Shown here piece after piece: positions 56,330 to 64,000 of a stretch of DNA of 64,000 nt. The DNA is from Rhodocollybia butyracea (Eukaryota > Basidiomycota > Agaricomycetes > Agaricales > Omphalotaceae). The translations under genes were made by a program, and so were the position numbers. The DNA lies in NCBI GenBank assembly GCA_015501585.1, contig JADNRY010000040.1:1-64000 (forward strand). The letters are read 5' to 3'. Under the pieces are notes generated by a model. That model saw only the letters and a list, made by a program, of their open reading frames with translations, was not told the DNA's origin and did not search any database. The stretch's first letter is position 1, and every line of letters starts with the position of its first letter.

Positions 56330-56665
56330 TCTTCATGCTTCTAGATCTTTACACCCTTGTGGTTTTTCATGCCTTTGGACATCTTTATGCATCTGGGCAC
56401 CTTCTTTATGCATCTGGGCACCTTCTTTATGCCCTTGGGCACCATTACACCCATTACGCTTACGGACACCAATTACGCCTATGCACTATGGGCACCATTA
56501 CGCCTACGGGCACCATTACGCCTACGGGCACCATTACGCCTACGGGCACCATTACGCCTTCGGGCACCCATTACGCCCTCGGGCACCAATTACGCTTTCG
56601 GGCACCAATTACGCCTCCGGGCACCACTACGCCTCTGAGCATCTTCATGCCTTTATGCCTATCTT
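56330..56665. repeat. Minisatellite, 18-19 bp units
   Basis: Variable units related to CACCATTACGCCTACGGG, clearest at 56490-56640, with looser TTATGCATCTGGGCACC units before and after. The unit length changes from 18 to 19 bp inside the array, so the reading frame rotates (HHYAYG text in one frame, RAPLRL in another). This argues against a conserved protein. It lies 150 bp downstream of the broken hypothetical gene. Confidence 0.85.
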
Positions 56666-57279
56666 CCCATACAACAACTAGTTGGCCTCCCTCCTCATTG
56701 AATCCGAACTCAGTTTAACCATCTTGACTATTCGCCTCACTCTATTTGGGGCTTCGGCCCACCCGCCAATGTCGAGTTTTCTGAGATGGAGCTTTGGCTC
56801 ATTTTGGGCTTTCAGTATACTCTCCATCTCCATATACGGGTGGGAGCGCCGGCCCAGGCCCAAGCAAAACACCTTTCATAATCTACCTAACTTTACAGAG
56901 TTATCTCTACTTCAGACACATCACACAACTGTGTGATTACAGAAATACCTTGGCTGGTGCAAGCCGATAGCCTTTCTTATCCGTACATGTCCTTATGTAC
57001 AAGGTCATAATGGGGCTGTACAGGTGAAGAATAACGGCGTATGTCTGCCACTCAACCAATTGGACTTAACGTGACCGCCTTCTTGGTTAGCAAACCGAGT
57101 AAAAACAAACTGCAAAACGATATGAATCATTGGAAAACACTGACATCGTTTCGCTACCGAAAAATGTCAATTGAATAGCAATCCCTGCTAATCGCTTCGG
57201 TTTGACCGACTTCTCACCGCAGATTTCAACTCAGAAATTATGCGAGTTATACTTTGCTTGACCGCTTTTAACTACCACC
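56666..57279. other. Intergenic, upstream of the intact isomerase
   Basis: No gene is supported. From about 57220 the sequence is shared with 49683 onward and includes the isomerase promoter. Confidence 0.45.
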
Positions 57280-59808
57280 ATGGCAAATCTCTCTACAAAG
57301 TGGATCAAAGTCTCTGAGCCTGCTCGTCATGTTTTGCTCGTAGAGCTAGCCCGGTACGGAGAACTTGAAACTGGTTACGCGAACACTTATTGAATCATAC
57401 TTTTGTTCAGGAGTCCAGTCAACGCAGTTTGCACCGAGTTGGTCAATGTAGATACTCATAACCCTTCCATCATTGAACAAATCATCTAGGTTCTGGCAAG
57501 AGTACGGCAAACTCTTCGAATCTATCTCGGCGGAAGTCCCCGATACAAGAGCTGTTGTTCTCTCATCCGTTTTCTCGGAGATCTTCACTGCTGGATCGGA
57601 CTGTATGTCGTCAAAAACCTGTCCAGAACCTTACTCTAACTGAAACACGTCTCCAGTGCTCGAAGCTGGAGAAATCGTGAAGGCTACTGCAAACTCTGAC
57701 CCAAATACTACGGATGCTGCACGGATAGCTTTAGATTTCTACAAACAGATCATCCCGTTTCAGAAGGCAATAACAGCCCCAGAAAGGTGCCTTTTTCCTG
57801 TAATTGCAGCCGTCCATGGAATGGTAGTTGGGCTGGGTGTGGTACGTCTCATTTCAACTCGGCCATGCTTCAGACCAGGTACAACCAGTGATTATAGGAC
57901 ATGATATCTGCCTGTGATATTCGTTATGCTGCATCAAATGCAAAATTCACAATCAAAGTATGTTATTGTTTCTATACCACTTTCGGCTCAGTGGATTGTG
58001 CTTTTCCAGGAAATAGGTTAGTCCTTTCGTGATGAACGAATGCGAAGGCACTAGATCTTCTTTTAGATATCGGCTTGGCTGCAGACATGGGATCCCTGGC
58101 TTACCTACCAAAGATCACGGGAAACATGAGTTTCATACGCGAAATGGCATACACTGCGCAATGGTTCCCTGCGTCCAAGGCGGAGCAAATTGGTCTTGTG
58201 TCCAAGGTGGTAGAGGGCGGAAGAGACGAAGTTGTTGCGGCTGCGCTGGAGGTAGCTCAGCTTATTGCTACGAAGAGCTTGATCGCCGTCACTGGAACAA
58301 AGAGACTTCTGAGTCACGCGAGAGATCACTCTGTGTCGGAAAACCTGGAATATACGACTTTATGGAATTCCGCTATGCTTCAGACCAAGGTAGAGTTTGA
58401 TGACTATTAGTCCTGCTTATGCTAACAAACGACCAGGACATGATGGAAACGCTAGAGTCGACTAAAGCTAAGCGACCAGGCAAATTCTTACCACTCAACT
58501 TCAAGTTCGGCAAGTCCAAGCTCTGAGAAAGCTTCAGTCTATAGATCTGTATCGTTGCGCACTCTGGTTTCTTGTTGAGGCCGTGAGGTCATTGAAATAG
58601 AGGTAGTAATAATAATAATAATTGAACCAGACAAAAATCGCAATGCAACTAGAAACGTCCATCTATCAATTCACTTGGAGCAGCTAACGCTAAATGTCGT
58701 TCCATACTTCGACCACGAGAAGGCGCTCGACCACGTCGAGCAAGAAGATCTCTTGCCACAGCGGAGTCACCATCAGGAGAAGCAACTGTTGCCCTTCTCT
58801 TCAGATTGTTCTTCAAGAGTTGGCTTTGGCTTTCAGCAACTGTCGATGGAACTTCGGAGGGTGGCGGAGGAAGAGGACCACTTGGAGGCGCGGTTACGGA
58901 GGTGGAGCGACTACGCGACACTGATCGACCGCGGGCAGAAGGCCGCCGTGAACGGTTGAAAGCGTCGCTACTACTACGAGCCCGTTGAATTGGGGAAGAT
59001 GCAGTGACTATGTGCCTTCCGCTTCCAGATGCGCCATTGGATTGACTCGTAGTATCGATATTGAAATCTCGATGTGCGAGTGACGTGGAAATCATTGGAG
59101 TGGATGAATCTACGGATATGGCAGATTCTCGCGCGGTACTTTGAGTGTATATTGAAGCATTATTCGGGGGAATGAGACTCATGAGAGGATATGATAGCGG
59201 AGATGAAGGCGGAGGTGTCATGGAATTTCCGAATTGTGGCAGAATCTCGTGTATCGCTGGAGAGTTGGGGGCCGTAACCGCGGATTTAGATTTATCGGGA
59301 AGATGTTTTGGGTATGGGTTGTCAAGCCTGAACGGGTCTTCAGGAGGTGATTTTATGGTCGGAGTGCTGACAGGCTGAGGCATGCCTATTGAATTTTTGA
59401 GATTCAACGTCGCCGTTGAAAGTAGGGTCGAGTATCTTTTCAACTAGTTTAGCAGGTTCCAAAGCAGGAGCAAATATCGCGTACCCTGTTGCATTCTCGA
59501 GATCTCCTGCAACAAAACTCTTAGCCATCTCAGCCCTCATATTCCGTTCAAGCATATTGCTCCTACCCCCACACCCAAACAACATCCGATACCTCCTCCT
59601 CGCCTCGGATGTAAACCCAAAGAATAGGAAGAAAATCAAGCCCAATCCCACGAAAATCCACCGATTAGCCTCAAGCAGTATTTCTTCAGCCGTGTCTCCA
59701 CGCCACTCATCCTCTGTATACCCATTCACAACCCCGCGCATCTGGTCCCACGCTCCCCACACTTTGAAAGGCGACATAAAACTAGTCGCAGTACTGGTGG
59801 CACTGAGC
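57220..59808. repeat. Segmental duplication, right copy (isomerase + STE3)
   Basis: Partner of 49683-51950, 7.5 kb away in direct orientation. Both genes are intact here. The STE3 part continues past the duplication boundary at about 59808 to the true 5' end of the gene, so the left copy derives from a block like this one. Confidence 0.88.
57280..58526 (+). CDS. Peroxisomal delta3,5-delta2,4-dienoyl-CoA isomerase, 292 aa
   Basis: Eight exons give an uninterrupted frame: 57280-57353, 57411-57437, 57490-57602, 57657-57841, 57898-57957, 58010-58016, 58067-58389 and 58437-58526. The sixth exon is only 7 nt and encodes the Glu of KEID, one of the two acidic catalytic residues. The Asp follows in IDIGLAADMGSLAYLPK. 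HGMVVGLGVDMISACDIRYA matches the crotonase-fold oxyanion region. The protein ends in GKSKL, a type 1 peroxisomal targeting signal. The enzyme rearranges double bonds of odd-position unsaturated acyl-CoAs for beta-oxidation. One oddity: TAGSD replaces the usual AGLD. Convergent with the STE3 gene. Confidence 0.88.
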
Positions 59809-60954
59809 CATACGACAAAGCCAAAATAGACGAGGCTAAATAACGAGGCGAGCCCTCCCAAAGCAAGGAACCAGAGGAAAGACGCGGAGAGCGTAGTGCG
59901 ACGGTGAAACGTGGGTGAAGGATGCGTGTCGAGCATGAATTTGTATATGCGGTGATAGGCGATAATGGTCATGACTGAAACAGAGAGCAGGTTGAGAAGT
60001 CAGAAGAGGATAAAAGAGGGATAAAATGAACACGCACAGCAGAAAATTATAGATACAATACCAATAACGAGCGGAGGTGCTAACAGAAATAAATATGTTA
60101 AAAGTACATTGTCCGAGGCAGGACGGCAGCCAAATCCTTCGTATATGTCGAAACGACGCTCTGGCCAGAAAGTCAGAAATATGACCTTTGTTCATCAGAT
60201 GAGATGAGAACGCGGTAGCTACCTTGAACGATGTATTCTACGAAGCATGAATCAGTCTGACCTCAACAGCGAAAGACTGGCAACTTACGAAAGATCATCT
60301 CCACTATCGGAAAGCCCAGGCCCAGCAAAAGCTCGATGAACAATACGAACTTTTTCTTTTGCACATTTCAGGCACTAGATCACCGAGCGACTACTAACTA
60401 TACACACCTCCAATATCCTGACGCGATCCGTAGCAATGAGCCAAAGACGAAAGTTGATGCATAGTGAGATGGAAGACACCGATGCACCTGCCCCGACCAG
60501 AAACTTCGCAGCTTAACACACGATAATCAATATATCGCACGAGTAGAAAGAGTAGACTAATTACCGATATCACACCATATCGGCGCAAAGTTTGAAGTGC
60601 TGTTTCTCCACAAAAACGAGTCGATTGAAAATACAAGACATGCGAGACCTGTCCAAACGATGAAGAGGCAGGTCCCAGTGTTCCTGGCTAAAAGGAGGGA
60701 ATCAGTACTCGGTTCCATAGTCCCTCTAAGTATCATGATCAACAGCAGGAGTCCGTATCGCATTTGATTCCCTCGCTTGTGCCTTTCATTGTACACAATC
60801 AACCATATGTTATCCAACATCGACTTTCGAAGCCTATTTTCCACACACAATCTAAAAGCTCCTCACCTTTCAAGTGCCATGGGAAAGGAATAAAGACCAA
60901 AACAAACGCGAGAAGAGAGAAAGCGAAGAAAAGAGTGTCGACGACGAAGTTCAT
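58649..60954 (-). CDS. STE3: STE3-type pheromone receptor, intact, 590 aa
   Basis: Eight exons fit one frame: 60954-60867, 60687-60565, 60487-60408, 60355-60289, 60237-60223 (15 nt), 60160-60038, 59974-59485 and 59435-58649. The G-protein-coupled receptor pattern of basidiomycete STE3 is clear: FVLVFIPFPWHLKARNTGTC, FAPIWCDIGASVSSISLCIN, ELLLGLGFPIVEMIFQYIVQ, RRFDIYEGFGCRPA, and the seventh helix WIFVGLGLIFFLFFGF. A Ser/Pro-rich tail of about 260 residues follows. STE3 receptors at the plasma membrane bind lipopeptide pheromones and control mating and nuclear pairing, but non-mating-type STE3 genes also exist. One intact and three broken copies in 30 kb suggest a receptor locus. No pheromone gene was found nearby. 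Confidence 0.92.
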
Positions 60955-61869
60955 AACCTCCTTTGTTGCTTGTAAAATGATAACGGAATCCAGATTCGTT
61001 TTTCTTTTGCTCTACCGCCGTCAATGAAAGATAGAAGCGACCTCGAATTAATGGCACAGGGACATGAAGAACAAAGTGATAATCTGGGTGTAAGAAAAGT
61101 GGGAGGAAAAAAACCAGCCTCTGCCGGACGAGTGCCAAGCAGCGGGTTTATATGATCTTTTTCCTGACGCGGCTACAGTCCACTGTGTATCACTACGCAC
61201 TGCAGTGTAATGTAGAGTGCTGGGGCAACGAACGAAGGGCTTGGGAGATGGAAACGGATCAAATGAAGACAGACTGGCTTTATGAGATGGTCCATTCCAG
61301 GTGTACCAAGTCCATGATATAGGTATACGCACGCTGGTGGAACAACAGTTGGGTCGATGATCATTGAATTGAATCCCTGGGTATCAGAGTAGGTATGCGT
61401 ATACTGTCATTCATTCACATGAAGCTTTGAACCATATCTTGGGATGCGCCGGGAGATGAGTTGATTCAAAATCAGAGGCATCGCCTGATGTCAACAGAGC
61501 GACGGCGATTGGAAGGGCGTCTTCATTGTAAACACGGTAACTATGTCCACGTCCGTGACTGATTATCTCAGTTGGAACAAGTACAAGGACAGCATTGGAA
61601 GTTTGTCTTAGACGGTAACAATAATGATCACAACTCAGTTCACTACAGATGCAGAGTCAGTTGAGAGCAGGCGGGTCACCAGAAGACTTACTGAATGTTT
61701 TCCTTGATTTCGACTTCATCAAAAGTGACCATTAGAGACAAAGCTGGCTTGAACTAGTCCATTATCTTGGTCCTCTGGAATGTAACCATTCTCACGAACT
61801 CCAGGCTTCAGATCTTCAGAGTGCAGATGACTGATGAGAGCAAAAGTTAAAAGCTTATGTAAATACCAT
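60955..61869. promoter_or_regulatory. Divergent region between STE3 and F-box B
   Basis: About 0.9 kb between two genes reading away from each other. I read it in all frames for short CaaX-ended pheromone precursors and found none convincing. Confidence 0.4.
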
Positions 61870-63297
61870 ATGTTTAATCTTCTGCGACTACCACCAGAAG
61901 TGATAAGCCACATCATTGGATGTTGCTCAATCCACGCCTTGTTACACTTTGTCGCGTCTCCAAGGCCGTCCAAGAGTTCAGTACTCGTACTCTTTATAGA
62001 GATCTCTCTTTCAGCGAGGTCTCTCTTCTACTAAAGTGCTGTCATACACTTATCAAAAGAGAGCTATCCGCGAATTCAGTCAGGTCGTTCCGCATAGAAT
62101 TGAACGAGTCAGTCCGTTCCATGTAGCCGATGATCAAAAACTAACTTGTCTTCAGCTTAGGTCACCCTTTATCCGCGTTTTATCGAATTCTTGGAGATGC
62201 TCTGCATCGCTTATCCAGACTCCAAGACCTTAAAATCGACCATGCTGCCTTTGGCTTTCAGCTGGTTCTCAACGCCTGTCACTTCCCAAGTCTCTTTCAC
62301 TTTCGGACGCGTTTACGGCTGAACAGGCCGCTGAGCGATTTCATCCACCGTCACTCCTCTACAATCACTGGACTTTACCTAGACGGAAAACTTCTGAAAC
62401 ATCCCTCGTTTCTTCCAAGACCAGTAAATCTTCCTCAGCTCACTTCGTTCTCAGGCAACCCTGCCTTTGTGCGTTTCCTCGATACTCACAAGGGAAAGCC
62501 CACACTACATTCGATACATTTCTCGACACACGAAGCTCTCATCATGACCGATAAGGAAGCCTTTGACGTCGTGAACCATCTTCGGGTAATCGGTGATGAA
62601 TCGCTGGAAAATGTCTCGATGATTGGGAGTGCATTTTCTGACCCACTGCCCAAATATATCGCGAAATATCTGAAAAATGTTAAGGTTTTAGGCCTTATAC
62701 ATTTGAATGTGTCGGATAATGAGGTAAAACCGTTTTTCTGCCAAAATTCTTCCTGGGCAAGTAACTTCCGGCTGATGCAGTTTTGCAGGAGCCATACGTT
62801 TTTTCAGCGGAAGACCTATGCGAGGACATTAAACTTCTTCTACCAGAGTTGCAGCAGCTCGAGCGACTCGTCGTCAATCATGTACCGTTCGAGGAATGCC
62901 ACCCCGGCCTATCGATGGAGAAGAACCATAAATTTGTTACAGAGTTTTATTCTTTATGTCCAAAACTTGAAGTGGTTCTGCTACCTAGTACGTACTCCCT
63001 TCTCTTCTTACTTGTATGTTCGATTGTCAACCTTTCAATGTGCACGTAGATGACAACGAATGGCACCGAACGTACTTGCCTGGATCCACCCTTCATCTTT
63101 GGTTACCAGACCCGTTGAAGGACGTGGCTCTTGATGATGCTCTTTGGCTAATCGACATGCTTTTTACGGAGGGCAAGAAAGACCCCTTGTCGCGGACTGG
63201 GAAATTGGTGACAAGCGCCGCTGAGAAGTATCTGGAACTCATTCACCGAAGATTTAATTACGGTCCGAGCACAATGGAAGCACGAAGAACTGCCTAA
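61870..63297 (+). pseudogene. F-box protein B, one-base deletion near the start
   Basis: Inverted paralog of F-box A (39029-40449) with the same exon layout. The start MFNLLRLPPEVISHIIGCCSIH is kept, but one base is missing near 61936 compared with gene A, which shifts the frame inside the F-box. After this point the conserved frame is open: RVSKAVQEFSTRTLYRDL, then an intron (62107 to about 62155), LRLNRPLSDFIHRHSSTITGLYLDG, DPLPKYIAKYL, the MQEPYVFSAEDLCED-like exon, and DDALWLIDMLFTEGKKDP near the end at 63297. It is nearly intact, so it is a young pseudogene or carries an error. Confidence 0.78.
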
Positions 63298-63554
63298 TTT
63301 CCGAGGACTGCGTGTTGTAGCTCAGTCGAAAAAATTTTTTGTATACCCTCTTCGCCAAACCGGGCCCATCCAGCGATACACTCTTACCCTCAAATGTTAT
63401 TCATAGACCAGACTGCTTAGTAAAAGTAAGCACAGTTCGATTCAAGGACCATTGTCCGACTACAGAACTGGAAGCACGACTCAGCAGAAAAATGAATATC
63501 GTCCTATCTCTCGGTCATCGTGGTGTAGATCGCACCAGTACAATTCGTTTACAA
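63298..63554. other. Short convergent spacer between F-box B and X
   Basis: The 3' ends of the F-box gene and the X gene face each other here, as they do at 28.1-28.3 kb and 38.8-39.0 kb. The spacer sequence itself does not resemble those two. Confidence 0.4.
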
Positions 63555-64000
63555 TCATCTCTGTAAAGCCGCGGATTTCAACAACCAAAAGAGTACTACG
63601 GGTCGTATCGAAGAAGCTGAGTCCGGGTCTGGTTCTGGTTCTGTACATTCAATCTTTGGCACCCAATCATCACCAGGATATCTGGAGAATGGGTATGGCC
63701 TTGATTGTAGTGGGGGAGTGCAAGTGATAATACATTCGTTCACACTCGAAGGAAAAGTGACAAAATGACTGATCCTTGTTATGGGTGGCCAGCGACGAGC
63801 ACAATAATTCGATTGAGCAGCGAGTTCTGAGCGTAAGTTCCATTGAGAAAGGGTAGCAACATCGTCCAGGCCTAAGTGTCGGGGCCCCCACTGTGATATC
63901 CTTCCGTCACTATAAGCTCGTTCACATCGCTAAAATTCGGTACGACTCGTATATTGATATATAGGCTAGTAGAGGACTCACCTTGTAGCAGTTTATAAAG
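63555..64000 (-). CDS. Family X protein, 3' part, cut by window edge
   Basis: Exon 2 (63929-63555) and the end of exon 1 (64000-63982), joined by a 52-nt intron with GTGAGT and TTTTAG ends, are open in the same frame as the intact X gene. They include PRHLGLDDVATLSQWNLRSELAAQ, RRWPPITR, FPSSVNECIITCTPPL and RYPGDDWVPKIE. The tail differs from the copy at 28.1 kb: it ends RPVVLFWLLKSAALQR, hydrophobic but shorter. Most of exon 1 lies outside the window, so I cannot say if the gene is complete. Convergent with F-box B. Confidence 0.6.

Noticed and set aside
56335..56718. Open frames of 66-127 codons over the minisatellite (histidine/tyrosine/glycine-rich text).
   Set aside because: All frames are open because the unit has no stops, and changes in unit length rotate the frame; no sign of coding constraint.
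60955..61869. Short frames near STE3 examined as possible pheromone precursors.
   Set aside because: None ends in a Cys-aliphatic-aliphatic-X motif with a suitable start and length; a systematic search outside my reading may still find one.
1..64000. CRISPR array, bacterial operons or ribosomal RNA genes.
   Set aside because: Intron-rich genes and eukaryotic families throughout; no regularly spaced identical repeats with unique spacers and no rRNA-like sequence were seen.

Overview
The window looks like a basidiomycete (Agaricomycetes) nuclear genome. Genes carry many introns of about 50 nt with GT-AG ends. The families present are typical of mushroom-forming fungi: a GH7 cellulase, F-box proteins, TKL-type and mushroom-type kinases, a DUF6533 membrane protein, STE3-type pheromone receptors, a GPR1/FUN34 acetate transporter, SSZ1 and a flavin monooxygenase. 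One intron-containing tRNA-Phe(GAA) is present.

Left third (1-24.6 kb). Positions 1-12.7 kb hold a roughly 5-kb unit repeated in tandem (the leftmost unit is cut by the window edge). Each unit has, on the minus strand, a GH7 cellobiohydrolase followed by a kinase whose N-terminal half resembles the MLKL/HeLo-like helical domain common in mushrooms. Every kinase and GH7 copy fully visible carries indels or stops, so the array looks decaying. Then come an intact divergent kinase (14.0-15.4 kb), a 1.9-kb tandem duplication of a multi-pass membrane protein (one open, one broken copy), degenerate copies of a family I call X, and an intact acetate transporter gene (23.6-24.6 kb).

Middle (24.6-47 kb). 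A tRNA-Phe is followed by an intact X gene, a convergent F-box gene broken by one in-frame TGA, two degenerate STE3 receptor copies around a DUF6533 gene, a further X copy split by a 941-bp inserted element, an intact F-box gene, an intact TKL kinase and the SSZ1 chaperone gene.

Right third (47-64 kb). A flavin monooxygenase is followed by a segmental duplication of a convergent gene pair: peroxisomal dienoyl-CoA isomerase (ends in SKL) and STE3 receptor. In the left copy both genes are broken; in the right copy both are intact (STE3, 8 exons, 590 aa; isomerase, 8 exons, 292 aa). Between the copies lie a second, 440-bp copy of the inserted element, a truncated RecQ-like helicase, a frameshifted hypothetical gene and an 18-19 bp minisatellite. 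The window ends with a second F-box gene (one-base deletion) and the 3' part of another X gene, in mirror image to the X/F-box arrangement on the left.

Overall this is a duplication-rich accessory region around a few single-copy genes (SSZ1, monooxygenase, isomerase). The STE3 cluster suggests a pheromone-receptor (B mating-type-like) region, but I found no convincing CaaX pheromone precursor. The least familiar items are the small mobile element with 3-bp AGT/ACT target duplications and the X family.
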